The notes: a model not told the origin generated them from the sequence alone. DNA of 64,000 nucleotides from AP-15 sp036500965 (GCA_036500965.1 DASYBC010000024.1:1-64000), one strand, 5' to 3'; shown: positions 26,085 to 34,939, counted from the first letter of the stretch. A program made the numbers and translations.

Positions 26085-28258
26085 ATTCCCCGGTTGTTAA
26101 CCGGCGGCGGACGCCCCGCGCCGAGATCGTTCGTGCCCTGCTGCTGGCCGCAGTGCCGCTGTTGTTTATCGCCGGCGTGGCGGCGTTCCAGCTGATCGTC
26201 AACGTGCCGGATGCGCGCATCGCCCGAGCCCATACGTTGCGCAGCTTTAAGACGATTCGCGCCGCCGACGCCATCGACCAAGCCATCCAGGATGCCGAGC
26301 GCGGACAGCGCGGCTTTCTGATCACCGGGCGCGAGGCCTATCTCAAGCCGTTTACGAGGGCGAGGGAACGACTCCCGCAGCTGATGATCGAGCTGCAGCG
26401 GGCGGCCGCGGACAGCCCGGAGCAGCAGCCGCGGGTGCTGCGGCTGCAGTCCGACATCACGACCAAGATGAACGAGCTGGCCTTCGCCGTTGCAACAATG
26501 CGCCAGCAGGGCTACCAAGCCGCCAAGGCGATCGTAAACACCAATATCGGGCTCACCGCGATGAGCGGGGTGCTCGCCGATTTGCGGGCGATCGAGGATA
26601 GCGCTCAGGATCGGTTCAATGCCCGGCTCGCCCGGGCCGAAGCCAGCGACGAGCGGGTGACGGCAACGTTTGTCGTCGGCAGCCTGGTCTCGGCAATCGC
26701 GCTGCTGGCTGGCGCGTTTCTACTGGCCGCCGCCTATCGCCGCGCCGCGAAATCGGAGCGGCTGACGCGAGCCACTCTCGACAGCGTGCGCGAGGGGGTG
26801 GCGGCATTCGACGCCGATGGCCGCTTGCAGGTCTGGAACAGTCCGTTCGCGGTCATGCTTGGGGTCGGCGAAGCCGAGATCCGCCGCGGCGCCACACTCA
26901 ACGAGATGGCCGCCAGAGCCAGCCTGTTGGACGATTTGGAGGTCGGCGGCAGCGCCGCGGATCGGCCCATCCTGGTTGAACGCCAGGGGGCGCGGGGTGC
27001 GTCTGTCGAAGTCTTTCACAATCCGACCGCCGATGGCGGATCGGTCACGACGCTCCTCGACGTAAGTGGCCGGAAGCAGGCCGAGGAGGCGCTGCGCCAG
27101 GCGCAAAAGCTTGAAGCGCTCGGCCAGATGACCGGCGGGATAGCTCACGATTTCAATAATTTGCTGACGATCATCGTCGGCAGCCTCGAGCTGCTGCGGC
27201 GCTCGGTGGGCGGCGCAGGCAAGGCGATCGAGCGGATCGACATGATCGGTGTCGCGGCCGAGCGCGCGGCCCGGCTGACCGAGCAGCTGCTGGCTTTTGC
27301 CAGGCGTCAGCCGCTGCAGCCCGAACCTGTCGATCTCGGTCAGCTGATGCAGGAGATTCTGCCGCTGATCCGTCGCGCGGTCGGTGAATCGATCACGGTC
27401 GAATGCGTCGCCGCCGGCGGACTGTGGAGCACGACGGTTGACGCGGCGCAGTTCCAGTCGGCGGTGCTGAACCTCGCGATCAACGGTCGCGACGCGATGC
27501 CGGAGAGCGGCAAGCTGACGATCGAGGTAGCGAACGCCGCGCTCGACGATGCCTATGCCGCGCGCCATGCCGAGGTCGAGCCGGGGCAATATGCGCTGTT
27601 CGCGATCACCGACACCGGCAAGGGCATGGACGCGGCGACCGTGGCGCGGGCGCTCGACCCGTTCTTCACGACCAAGCCCCCCGGCGAAGGCACCGGCCTC
27701 GGCCTCCCCCAGGTATACGGCTTTGTCAAGCAATCAGGCGGGCATTTGAAGATTTACAGCGAGGTCGGCGAGGGCACCACCGTCAAGCTTTATCTGCCGC
27801 GCGGGTTCGGCGAGCCGAACCATCAGCCGGCGCGGGTTCCGGCGCTCGCCGTCACCGGCACCGAAACCGTGCTGGTCGTCGATGACGACGAGATCGTCCG
27901 CGCGACCGTCGCCTCGATGCTCGAAGAGCTCGGTTATGGCGTGCTGCTGGCGGCGAACGGAGCCGAGGGCTTGGCGATCATCGAGACCGACGCGACGATC
28001 GACCTGTTGTTCACCGACGTCGTCATGGCCGGCCCGGTCAGCGGTCGCCGGCTGGCCGAGCGGGCGGCCGAGCTCCGCCCGACGCTCAAGGTGCTGTTCA
28101 CCTCCGGGTACACCGAGAACGCGATCGTCCACAACGGCCGGCTCGACCCGGGCGTCGAGCTGCTGAGCAAACCCTACGGCCGCGAGCGCCTGGCGGCAAA
28201 ATTGCGCCGCGTGCTCGACAGCCCGGCCCGCCAGCCCGACCGGGCGGCGCGGCGGTAA
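26081..28258 (+). CDS. Hybrid sensor histidine kinase/response regulator (CHASE3-PAS-HisKA-HATPase-REC)
   Basis: The protein has 725 residues. TM1 at ~17-38 and TM2 at ~200-222 flank a periplasmic helical domain of CHASE3 type (QDAERGQRGFLITGREAYL). A PAS domain (~235-335; SVREGVAAFDADGRLQVWN) and the HisKA dimerisation helix follow, with phospho-acceptor His356 in GGIAHDFNN. The ATPase has NLAINGRDAMP, DTGKGMD and GTGLGLPQVYGF. The C-terminal receiver has phospho-acceptor Asp646 in LFTDVVM and a Lys in LLSKPYG. No DNA-binding output is present and no separate response regulator is adjacent, so it probably feeds a phosphorelay elsewhere. Lpd follows 23 bases downstream. Confidence 0.92.
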   Translation: MNSPVVNRRRTPRAEIVRALLLAAVPLLFIAGVAAFQLIVNVPDARIARAHTLRSFKTIRAADAIDQAIQDAERGQRGFLITGREAYLKPFTRARERLPQLMIELQRAAADSPEQQPRVLRLQSDITTKMNELAFAVATMRQQGYQAAKAIVNTNIGLTAMSGVLADLRAIEDSAQDRFNARLARAEASDERVTATFVVGSLVSAIALLAGAFLLAAAYRRAAKSERLTRATLDSVREGVAAFDADGRLQVWNSPFAVMLGVGEAEIRRGATLNEMAARASLLDDLEVGGSAADRPILVERQGARGASVEVFHNPTADGGSVTTLLDVSGRKQAEEALRQAQKLEALGQMTGGIAHDFNNLLTIIVGSLELLRRSVGGAGKAIERIDMIGVAAERAARLTEQLLAFARRQPLQPEPVDLGQLMQEILPLIRRAVGESITVECVAAGGLWSTTVDAAQFQSAVLNLAINGRDAMPESGKLTIEVANAALDDAYAARHAEVEPGQYALFAITDTGKGMDAATVARALDPFFTTKPPGEGTGLGLPQVYGFVKQSGGHLKIYSEVGEGTTVKLYLPRGFGEPNHQPARVPALAVTGTETVLVVDDDEIVRATVASMLEELGYGVLLAANGAEGLAIIETDATIDLLFTDVVMAGPVSGRRLAERAAELRPTLKVLFTSGYTENAIVHNGRLDPGVELLSKPYGRERLAAKLRRVLDSPARQPDRAARR

Positions 28259-28281
28259 CCAGCAAGGCCGGGATAGCCGAC

Positions 28282-29679
28282 ATGCCTGAGCGCTATGACG
28301 TCGTTGTCATCGGGGCTGGCCCCGGCGGTTATGTCGCGGCGATCCGGGCCGCCCAGCTCGGGCTCAGGACCACCTGCGTCGAGGCCCGCCCTAGCCTCGG
28401 CGGGACCTGCCTCAATATCGGCTGCATCCCGTCGAAGGCGTTGCTGCAATCCTCGGAGAAATTGGCCGAAGCTCAGAGCGCGCTCGCCGAGCACGGGGTC
28501 AGGGTCGGCGAGGTGGAGCTCGATCTTGCCGCGATGATGGCGCGCAAGGACAAGGTCGTCACCACCCTGACCCGCGGCGTCGAATTCCTGTTCCGCAAGA
28601 ACAAAATCGATTGGCTCAAGGGCAGGGGGCGCGTCGCCGCCCCGGGCCGGGTCGCCGTCACCGGGGCGGATGGCGCCGTGCAGGAGGTCGAGGCGGGCGC
28701 CATCATCATCGCCAGCGGCTCGGAAAGCGCGCCCTTGCCGGGGATCGAAATCGACGAAAGGCGCGTCCTATCCTCGACCGGCGCGCTGGCGCTCGACCAC
28801 GTGCCGGAGCGGCTCGTCGTCATCGGCGGCGGCTATATCGGGCTCGAATTGGGCTCGGTGTGGCAGCGGCTCGGCGCCCGGGTGACCGTCGTCGAGCTGC
28901 TCGACCGGATTGTCCCGACCATGGACCGCGAGCTCGCCGTCGCCTTGCAGCGGGTGCTGACCCGGCAGGGGATCGCCTTCGAGCTCGGCGCCAAGGTGGC
29001 CGGCCTCGATCAGGCGCCCGACGGCCTGACGATCGCAATCGACGGGGCCGGGCGGCAGAGCCTCTCCGCCGACGCAGTCCTGGTCGCAATCGGCCGGCGG
29101 CCCTATACCCGGGGCCTCGGCCTCGAAGCGCTCCGAGTGGCCTGCGACGCGCAGGGCCGGGTCGTCGTCGATGCCGGTTTTGCCACCAACATCCCCGGCA
29201 TCTACGCGATCGGCGACGCGATCCGCGGGCCGATGCTCGCGCACAAGGCCGAGGAGGAAGGGATCGCGGTGGCCGAGCGCCTGGCCGGACAGCATCCCCC
29301 GATCGACTACGACGCGATCCCGGCGGTGGTCTACACCTGGCCCGAGGCGGCCTCGGTCGGCAAGACCGAGGAGGAGCTCAAATCGGCCGGGACCGTCTAT
29401 CGCACCGGCAAGTTTCCGTTCACCGCCAATCCGCGCGCCCGCTGCAACGGCGATACCGAGGGTTTCGTCAAGATACTCGCCGACAGCGCCACCGACCGGG
29501 TGCTCGGTGTGCACATCATCGGCCCCGACGCCGGCACGCTGATCGCCGAGGCAGCGCTGGCGATCGAGTTCGGCGCCTCGGCCGAAGACATCGGCCGCAC
29601 CAGCCATGCGCATCCGACCTTGAGCGAGGCGGTCAAGGAGGCCGCCCTCGCCGCCGACGGCCGCGCGATCCACCTGTGA
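28282..29679 (+). CDS. lpdA: Dihydrolipoyl dehydrogenase (E3)
   Basis: The 465-residue flavoprotein has VVVIGAGPGGYVAAIRAAQ (FAD), the redox disulfide GGTCLNIGCIPSKALL, a second Rossmann motif VIGGGYIGLELGSVW (NAD) and the C-terminal catalytic HAHPTLSEAV. It re-oxidises the lipoyl groups of 2-oxoacid dehydrogenase complexes and the glycine cleavage system. No E1 or E2 genes flank it, so it is either a shared or an extra E3. It follows the sensor kinase in the same direction with a 23-base gap, and may be co-transcribed with it. Confidence 0.93.
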   Translation: MPERYDVVVIGAGPGGYVAAIRAAQLGLRTTCVEARPSLGGTCLNIGCIPSKALLQSSEKLAEAQSALAEHGVRVGEVELDLAAMMARKDKVVTTLTRGVEFLFRKNKIDWLKGRGRVAAPGRVAVTGADGAVQEVEAGAIIIASGSESAPLPGIEIDERRVLSSTGALALDHVPERLVVIGGGYIGLELGSVWQRLGARVTVVELLDRIVPTMDRELAVALQRVLTRQGIAFELGAKVAGLDQAPDGLTIAIDGAGRQSLSADAVLVAIGRRPYTRGLGLEALRVACDAQGRVVVDAGFATNIPGIYAIGDAIRGPMLAHKAEEEGIAVAERLAGQHPPIDYDAIPAVVYTWPEAASVGKTEEELKSAGTVYRTGKFPFTANPRARCNGDTEGFVKILADSATDRVLGVHIIGPDAGTLIAEAALAIEFGASAEDIGRTSHAHPTLSEAVKEAALAADGRAIHL

Positions 29680-29716
29680 GACAAGTCGCCGAGCCGCCCG
29701 AGCGCCGAGGCGGAGC

Positions 29717-30598
29717 TCAGAAGGTCGCGCCCGACTGCAGCCAGTGACGCACGATCTCCTCGCCGGTGGCGAACCAGACGCGGTCGTGCGAGCGGATATA
29801 GGCGAGCGCCCTGTCGAGCCCGGCGATGCGGTGCGGCACGCCGATCAGATACGGGTGCAGGCAGATCGCCATGACCCGGCCGGACTGCGCGCCCTCGGCA
29901 TAGAGCGTGTCGAACTGGCGGCGGATCGCCTGCTCGAACTCGTCGACCGTGCCGTTGCGGTAATGGATAAAGGGCGCATCGTTGATCTCATAGGAATAGG
30001 GGATCGAGACCAGCGGCTTGCCGCCGATATCCATCATATAGGGCTGGTCGTCATTGACCCAGTCGGCGACGTAGAGGCAGCCCTCCTCGGTCAGGAAATC
30101 GAGGGTGTGCCAAGTCTCGGCAAGCCCGCTGCCGAGCCAGCCCAGCGGCTTTCTTCCAGTCATCTCGGCGATGCGGGAGAGGGTGCGGGCGATGGTTTGG
30201 CGCTCCTCCTCGGGGCCGAGCGCGTCGAGCCATACGCTGTTGGTCTGGTTGTGGCCGAGGATCTCCCAGCCGAGCTCGACCGCGGCGCGGACGATCTGCG
30301 GGTGGTGGTCGCAGATGTCGCTGTTCAGTGTCGGGCTGGCACGGATCTTGTGCTTGCTCAAGACATCCATGATCCGCCAGATCCCGACCCGGTTGCCATA
30401 GTCGCGCTGCGCCCAGGCACGCACCGATGGCGCATTGCCGGCCGGCACCCCGGCATAAGGTGGGATGCCCCGGGTCAGCGGGAAGAATTCGATGTTCGGA
30501 ATGATCCAGACCGCGAGCCGGGCATCGTCCGGCCATTCGAGCTTTGGCCGCTCGTTGATCGGAACATACGGAAACGGGCCATAATCCTGCGGCTGCAT
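29717..30598 (-). CDS. Polysaccharide deacetylase family protein, atypical active site
   Basis: The 293-residue NodB-fold protein resembles the PuuE/allantoinase-like group: GWEILGHNQTNS, RKPLGWLGSGLAETWHTLDF, YVADWVNDDQP and a C-terminal AICLHPYLIGVPHRI. GGGAGG precedes ATG 30598, which sets the start. The first motif, usually an Asp pair, reads AVWIIPNIEFF, and the second, usually HxxxH, reads GHNQTNS, so canonical metal ligands look replaced. It may act on another amide or ring with different chemistry. It is divergent from the acetyltransferase gene. Confidence 0.8.
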   Translation of the reverse strand: MQPQDYGPFPYVPINERPKLEWPDDARLAVWIIPNIEFFPLTRGIPPYAGVPAGNAPSVRAWAQRDYGNRVGIWRIMDVLSKHKIRASPTLNSDICDHHPQIVRAAVELGWEILGHNQTNSVWLDALGPEEERQTIARTLSRIAEMTGRKPLGWLGSGLAETWHTLDFLTEEGCLYVADWVNDDQPYMMDIGGKPLVSIPYSYEINDAPFIHYRNGTVDEFEQAIRRQFDTLYAEGAQSGRVMAICLHPYLIGVPHRIAGLDRALAYIRSHDRVWFATGEEIVRHWLQSGATF

Positions 30599-30641
30599 CG
30601 CGACCTCCCCTGTGCACGGATGGAGTTTTGACCGGGTGAGC

Positions 30642-31085
30642 ATGCCAAAACTGGCGTTCGAATGGCAGCGCTTCGCGCAATTCTCGGCGCCGGCGCTCTA
30701 TGAGCTGCTGCGGTTTCGCCAGCAGATCTTTGTGGTCGAGCAGAGTTCGCCATATCCCGATCTCGACGGGCTCGACCACGCCGCCTGGCATTTGCTGCTG
30801 CGGGTGGACGGCGAGCTCGCCGGCTGTCTTCGCCTGGCGCTGTCGCCCAACTTGCGGATCGGCCGGGTGGCCGTGGCACCCTCCGCGCGCGGGCAGGGGC
30901 TCGGCCGCAGGCTGATGGCGGCGGCGCTGGCCTTTTGCCGCGAGCATTACCCCGCTCAGTCGATCGCGCTCACGGCGCAGCTCCACTTGGTGCGCTTCTA
31001 CCAGAGCTTCGGCTTCGCCGCGACCTCCGAGCCCTATGACGATTTCGGGCTCGCCCACATCCATATGCGGCTGGCGCCGCCCTGA
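30642..31085 (+). CDS. GNAT family N-acetyltransferase, ElaA-like
   Basis: The 147-residue protein has the ElaA pattern: LYELLRFRQQIFVVEQSSPYPDLDGLD near the N-terminus, here residues ~20-45, then the acetyl-CoA loop VAVAPSARGQGLGRRLM and a final YQSFGFAATSEPY. The acceptor substrate is not known for this subfamily. I set the start at MPKLAFEW because homology begins there; an upstream in-frame ATG at 30612 is less likely. It is convergent with the nitrilase gene, with 4 bases between the stops. Confidence 0.85.
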   Translation: MPKLAFEWQRFAQFSAPALYELLRFRQQIFVVEQSSPYPDLDGLDHAAWHLLLRVDGELAGCLRLALSPNLRIGRVAVAPSARGQGLGRRLMAAALAFCREHYPAQSIALTAQLHLVRFYQSFGFAATSEPYDDFGLAHIHMRLAPP

Positions 31086-31089
31086 GCTG

Positions 31090-31965
31090 CTATTCCGCCG
31101 CCAGCGGGCGGGCGGTCCTCTGCGGCGTCGTGAAGGGCCGGTCGTGGCTCAAGGACGGCACCATCCGCCGCGCCTCGGCGATGCGCGCCGGGTCGATCCG
31201 CGCCGTGATGATGCCGACCCCCTCGCCGCCATCGGCCAGGACCTCGCCCCACGGATCGACGATCAGCGAGTGGCCATAGCTTTTGCGGCCGCCGGCATGC
31301 TCGCCCCACTGCGCCGGGGCGAAGACGAAGCAGCCGGTCTCGATCGCCCGCGCCCGCAGAAGCACATGCCAATGCGCCCGTCCGGTCGGCACCGTAAAGA
31401 CCGACGGGATCGTCAGAAAATCGGCGCCGGCCTTGGCCAGCGCGCGGTAGAGATGGGGGAAGCGCAGATCGTAGCAGACGCTGAGGCCGACCCGGCCCCA
31501 CGGCGTCTCGGTGAGGACAGCGCGGCTGCCGGGGCAATAGGCGTTGCTCTCGCGGTAGCTCTCGCCGCCGGCGAGGTCGACGTCGAACATGTGGATCTTG
31601 TCGTAGCGGGCAACGATGGCGCCTTCGGGACCGATCAGGAACGAGCGGTTGGCCAGGCGCTTTTCGCCCTCCTCGACACCCGGTTCGCCAGCGATGTCGA
31701 TGACCAGAGAGCCGGCCAGCAGCCAGATCCCAGTCTCACGCGCCAGATCGCGAAAGGCGGCGAGCGCCGGATCATCGCTCTCGCGCCGCGCTTTTTCGTG
31801 GCGGCGCCGGCCCGCCTCGATGAAGTTGGTGACTTCCGGCGTCATCACGAAATCGGCGCCGGCATCGCGCGCCCGACGGATCATCTCGGCGACCGTCCGG
31901 ATGTTGGGCTCCGGGTCGGGGCCGGCAGTGAACTGGACGCAGGCGGCGGTGAACATCTGGCTCAT
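31090..31965 (-). CDS. Carbon-nitrogen hydrolase family protein (Nit-like amidase)
   Basis: The 291-residue nitrilase-superfamily protein has its triad visible: Glu44 in MTPEVTNF, Lys in RYDKIHMFDVDL and nucleophile Cys in LSVCYDLRFPHLY. It resembles the Nit1/Nit2 branch, whose characterised members hydrolyse deaminated glutathione or alpha-keto amides. Its ATG overlaps the stop of the glutaredoxin gene (ATGA). The order comF-grxC-nit is a common alphaproteobacterial arrangement, which fits a link to glutathione repair. Confidence 0.9.
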   Translation of the reverse strand: MSQMFTAACVQFTAGPDPEPNIRTVAEMIRRARDAGADFVMTPEVTNFIEAGRRRHEKARRESDDPALAAFRDLARETGIWLLAGSLVIDIAGEPGVEEGEKRLANRSFLIGPEGAIVARYDKIHMFDVDLAGGESYRESNAYCPGSRAVLTETPWGRVGLSVCYDLRFPHLYRALAKAGADFLTIPSVFTVPTGRAHWHVLLRARAIETGCFVFAPAQWGEHAGGRKSYGHSLIVDPWGEVLADGGEGVGIITARIDPARIAEARRMVPSLSHDRPFTTPQRTARPLAAE

Positions 31966-32225
31966 TGGCCGACCCCGAGCTTGGGGTCGAGCCGGCCGGC
32001 GCGGTCGAGCGCCACCAGATCATCACAGCCGCCGACATGCTCGCCATTGATGAAGATCTGCGGAACCGTGGTGCGGCCGCCGGCGCGCCGCACCATTTCG
32101 GGGCGCCGCTCGGGATGCTCGCCGACATCGATATCAACAAAGGCCACACCCTTGCGCTGCAGCAGAGCGCGGGCGCGGCTGCAATAGGGGCAGAACATCG
32201 TCGTATAGAGCTCGACCTCAGCCAT
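31962..32225 (-). CDS. grxC: Glutaredoxin 3
   Basis: The 87-residue thioredoxin-fold protein has a dithiol active site CPYC at residues 12-15 (TTMFCPYCSRA). The cis-Pro segment TTVPQIFINGEHVGGCDDL, with GxxVGGxDD binding glutathione, completes the Grx3 pattern. It reduces protein disulfides and glutathionylated thiols using glutathione. The ATG at 32225 is at the start of homology. It is the middle gene of comF-grxC-nit, with a 38-base gap after comF. Confidence 0.93.
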   Translation of the reverse strand: MAEVELYTTMFCPYCSRARALLQRKGVAFVDIDVGEHPERRPEMVRRAGGRTTVPQIFINGEHVGGCDDLVALDRAGRLDPKLGVGQ

Positions 32226-32263
32226 CGCCGCCGTCCTTCCCGCGCCGTCCTTCGCCGCGCCGA

Positions 32264-33028
32264 TTATGCCCCGGTCCGCAACGCGCGCGCCAGGGTCAGC
32301 ACGCCGACCGAGGCGGCGCCGGCGCGTTTGAGCACCCGCGCGCACTCATCGACGGTGGCTCCGGTTGTCATCACGTCGTCGATCAGGACGAGGCGTTTTC
32401 CGGCAACCTCGCGGCCCGAGCGCAGGGCAAAGGCGCCGCGCACATTCCGCTCGCGCGCCCCCGGCCCGAGATGGCCTTGCGAGGGGGTGCGGCGATGGCG
32501 GACCAGCCAGTCGGCGGCGACCGGCGGGCCGCCGGCGGAGCGGATCGCATGCGCCAAGAGCGCCGCCTGGTTGTAGCGGCGCCGCGCGAGGCGGGTCCAA
32601 TGCAATGGCACCGGAAGGACAAGATTGGCGCCGCCGAGAACCTCGCCGCCGGCGCGGTGCATCCAGCGCCCGAAAGCGCCGGCGAGATGGGTATGGTCGG
32701 CATGCTTGAGCCCAAGGATCAGCCCGCGGCTGTTCTTGTCGTAGCGCAGCACCGCCCGCGCCCGGTCCCAATGGCGTCGCTCGCGCGCGCAATCGGCGCA
32801 CACCGCATCCTCGCCCATCGGGTGCGCAAACGGCAGGCCGCAGCCGGCGCACCACGGCGGCGCGAAAAACGTGATCCCACCCCAGCAGCGACCGCAAAGC
32901 ACTTCTGGGTCTTCGATGGTTTCGCCACAGTGAAGACAGCGCGGCGGCAGCACGATATCGACGAGCACGCGGCCGATCCGCCGCAACCGGCCGAGCGCAT
33001 GGGCAGGGGTGGTTGCCGAGATCTGCAT
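32264..33028 (-). CDS. comF: ComF family protein (phosphoribosyltransferase-like)
   Basis: The 254-residue protein has an N-terminal zinc-finger part with paired Cys (RCLHCGE, LCGRCWGG, WCAGCGLPF, VCADCAR) and a C-terminal phosphoribosyltransferase fold with the PRPP loop LVLIDDVMTTGATVDE. Homologues take part in DNA uptake during competence, but many organisms without competence keep the gene. It is divergent from the methyltransferase gene, and the two starts are about 50 bases apart. Confidence 0.9.
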   Translation of the reverse strand: MQISATTPAHALGRLRRIGRVLVDIVLPPRCLHCGETIEDPEVLCGRCWGGITFFAPPWCAGCGLPFAHPMGEDAVCADCARERRHWDRARAVLRYDKNSRGLILGLKHADHTHLAGAFGRWMHRAGGEVLGGANLVLPVPLHWTRLARRRYNQAALLAHAIRSAGGPPVAADWLVRHRRTPSQGHLGPGARERNVRGAFALRSGREVAGKRLVLIDDVMTTGATVDECARVLKRAGAASVGVLTLARALRTGA

Positions 33029-33075
33029 CGCAACCCATCATCAGCCTGCATGCGGGTTCGTCAACCCGCCGACGC

Positions 33076-34038
33076 ATGGAGACCGCGATGCCGCCGCCTG
33101 CCCGGCTCCCGCCCGACAGCACCGAGCCGACGACGCTGTTCGACCGCCGCGCCTGGCGGCTGCATCGCGAGCGCGCGGCACGAGCCGGCGCCGCCGATTT
33201 CCTGCATGCAGAGATCGCCGCGCGGATCGTCGATCGGCTCGACGATGTCAACCGGCAATTCCACCGGGTGCTTGATCTGGGCTCGCATAATGGGGCGCTG
33301 TCGCGGGCGCTGGCCGGTCGGCCCGGTATCGAGCGCCTCGTCGCCGCCGAGCCGGCGCTCGGCTTTCTGGTGCGCGCCCCGGCGCTGCGGGTCGCGGCCG
33401 ACCCAGAGCTGCTGCCGTTTCGCGACGGGAGCTTCGATCTGGCGGTCAGCGCGCTGGCGCTCCATTGGGCGGGCGACCTCCCCGGCGCTCTGGTCCAGCT
33501 GCGCCGCGCCCTCGTTCCGGACGGCCTGTTTCTGGGGGCGATGCTCGGCGGCGCGACCCTCGCGGAATTGCGCACCGTGCTGATCGAGGCCGAGCTGGCC
33601 GAGGAGGGCGGGGCCAGCCCGCGGGTGTCGCCGACCGCCGATCTCGGCGACGCCGCGGGCCTGCTGCAGCGCGCCGGTTTCGCGATGCCGGTGGCCGACG
33701 CCGACCAGATCACCGTCACCTACCCCGATGCGCTGGCGCTGATGCGCGACCTGCGCGCGATGGGCGAGACCAACGCATTGTCGGCGCGCCGGCGCTCGTC
33801 GCTGCGGCGGGGCACGCTCGCCCGCGCCGCGATGCTCTATGCCGAGCGGTTCGGCCGCCCCGACGGGCGCATTCCGGCGAGCTTCGACATTCTGTTCGTG
33901 ACCGGCTGGGCCCCCGCGCCGAGCCAGCCGAAGCCGCTGCGGCCCGGCAGCGCCGCGCATCGCCTCGCCGACGCGCTCGGCACCGTCGAAATCTCCGCCG
34001 GCGACCGCGCCGCGCCGCCAGCCAAAGAAGATCGATAG
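33076..34038 (+). CDS. SAM-dependent methyltransferase (NDUFAF5/BioC-like)
   Basis: The ~320-residue protein starts at METAMPPP or at an ATG 12 bases later. TTLFDRRAWRLHRERAA at the N-terminus is the mark of the alphaproteobacterial NDUFAF5-like group. The SAM-binding loop is VLDLGSHNGALS, motif IV is FDLAVSALALHW, and DLPGALVQLRRALVPDGLFLG follows. Mitochondrial NDUFAF5 hydroxylates an Arg of complex I; bacterial members are usually annotated only as methyltransferases. Its place beside comF is conserved in alphaproteobacteria. Confidence 0.85.
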   Translation: METAMPPPARLPPDSTEPTTLFDRRAWRLHRERAARAGAADFLHAEIAARIVDRLDDVNRQFHRVLDLGSHNGALSRALAGRPGIERLVAAEPALGFLVRAPALRVAADPELLPFRDGSFDLAVSALALHWAGDLPGALVQLRRALVPDGLFLGAMLGGATLAELRTVLIEAELAEEGGASPRVSPTADLGDAAGLLQRAGFAMPVADADQITVTYPDALALMRDLRAMGETNALSARRRSSLRRGTLARAAMLYAERFGRPDGRIPASFDILFVTGWAPAPSQPKPLRPGSAAHRLADALGTVEISAGDRAAPPAKEDR

Positions 34039-34073
34039 GCGCCGACGGCGGGACAAACCGCGCTGGTGCTGTG

Positions 34074-34099
34074 GGAACCCGTTGCGCGTCGAGGCAGTT
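34074..34099 (+). promoter_or_regulatory. EcfG-type general-stress promoter candidate for the hemerythrin gene
   Basis: GGAAC at 34074-34078 is followed after 17 bases by AGTT at 34096-34099, matching the sigma-EcfG pattern GGAAC-N16/17-CGTT in all but one base. The hemerythrin ATG is about 44 bases downstream. The next gene has the same arrangement. Confidence 0.5.
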
Positions 34100-34143
34100 T
34101 GAGCATTGCAGTGCTGATTGCCTTCAACCCCAAAGGATTACCC

Positions 34144-34686
34144 ATGGCGACACCAGCGAAGACCAAGGCCAGCCGGGCCGCGGAAAGGAAATCGAGCCGT
34201 TCGCAAACCGCAAATCGTCGGAAAGAGCCCGAAAAGGGCGGGGTAAATGCGTTCGATCTGTTGGAGCAGGATCATCGGCAAGTCGAAGAATGGTTCGACG
34301 AATACGATGAGCTGCGGGAGGATGATAAGCGCAAGGGCGAGCTTGCGGAGAAGATTTGCCTGGCGCTCGAAGTGCACTCGCGGCTCGAAGAGGAGGTCTT
34401 TTATCCGCAGGCCCGTGAGGCCACGAAAGACAACGACCTGATCGACGAAGCCATCGTCGAGCACTCAGCAGTAAAAAACCTGATCTCGGAAATCGAAGAA
34501 ATGGAGGTTGGCGATGACCTCTACGATGCCAAGATTAGGGTTCTCGGCGAAATGGTCAAGCGGCACATCAGGGAAGAGGAAGAAGAGCTGTTCCCGGAGC
34601 TCGAAAAAAGCAAAATGGACGTTGATGCGGTCGGCCGCGAGCTCGCCGATCGCAAGACCGAGCTGATGTCGGAAATGCAAGCCTGA
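34144..34686 (+). CDS. Hemerythrin/HHE cation-binding domain protein
   Basis: The 180-residue protein has a basic, low-complexity N-terminus (~35 residues, rich in Lys, Ser and Arg) and a four-helix HHE bundle with iron-ligand candidates: His in EQDHRQVEEW, His/Glu in EVHSRLEEEVFYP, His in VEHSAVKNL and His/Glu in VKRHIREEEEELFPE. Such proteins bind a di-iron centre and oxygen or help resist oxidative stress. The ATG at 34144 follows AAAGGA. It sits alone under an EcfG-like promoter ahead of an SDR, which fits a stress role. Confidence 0.9.
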   Translation: MATPAKTKASRAAERKSSRSQTANRRKEPEKGGVNAFDLLEQDHRQVEEWFDEYDELREDDKRKGELAEKICLALEVHSRLEEEVFYPQAREATKDNDLIDEAIVEHSAVKNLISEIEEMEVGDDLYDAKIRVLGEMVKRHIREEEEELFPELEKSKMDVDAVGRELADRKTELMSEMQA

Positions 34687-34731
34687 ACCGGCAAATCTAA
34701 GTGGATTGTACATAGGCGCCTTATTCGTCGC

Positions 34732-34824
34732 TCCCGCGAAAGCGGGAATCCAGGGATGCGAGGCTCGAACAGATACCGATGTTCTAGCCACGGACAAGCT
34801 TTGGGCCCCCGCTGTCGCGGGGGC
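34732..34824. repeat. Bipartite palindromic intergenic repeat, copy A2
   Basis: The left hairpin TCCCGC-GAAA-GCGGGA is at 34732-34747 and the right hairpin CCCCCGC-TGTC-GCGGGGG at 34806-34823, 58 bases apart. It lies between the hemerythrin and SDR genes, so those genes are probably transcribed separately. Confidence 0.75.
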
Positions 34825-34913
34825 GACGATAACTCTTGGGACAACTATTACATTGTAAGAAGGGACCGGATCGCGGAGCCCGCTGTAAAGGGACGGCCTC
34901 TCTATCGGGGCGC

Positions 34914-34939
34914 GGAACCCCAAAAGATCGGGGCCTGTT
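34914..34939 (+). promoter_or_regulatory. EcfG-type general-stress promoter candidate for the SDR gene
   Basis: GGAAC at 34914-34918 is followed after 17 bases by TGTT at 34936-34939. The spacing equals that of the site before the hemerythrin gene. The ATG lies 38 bases further on. Confidence 0.5.
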
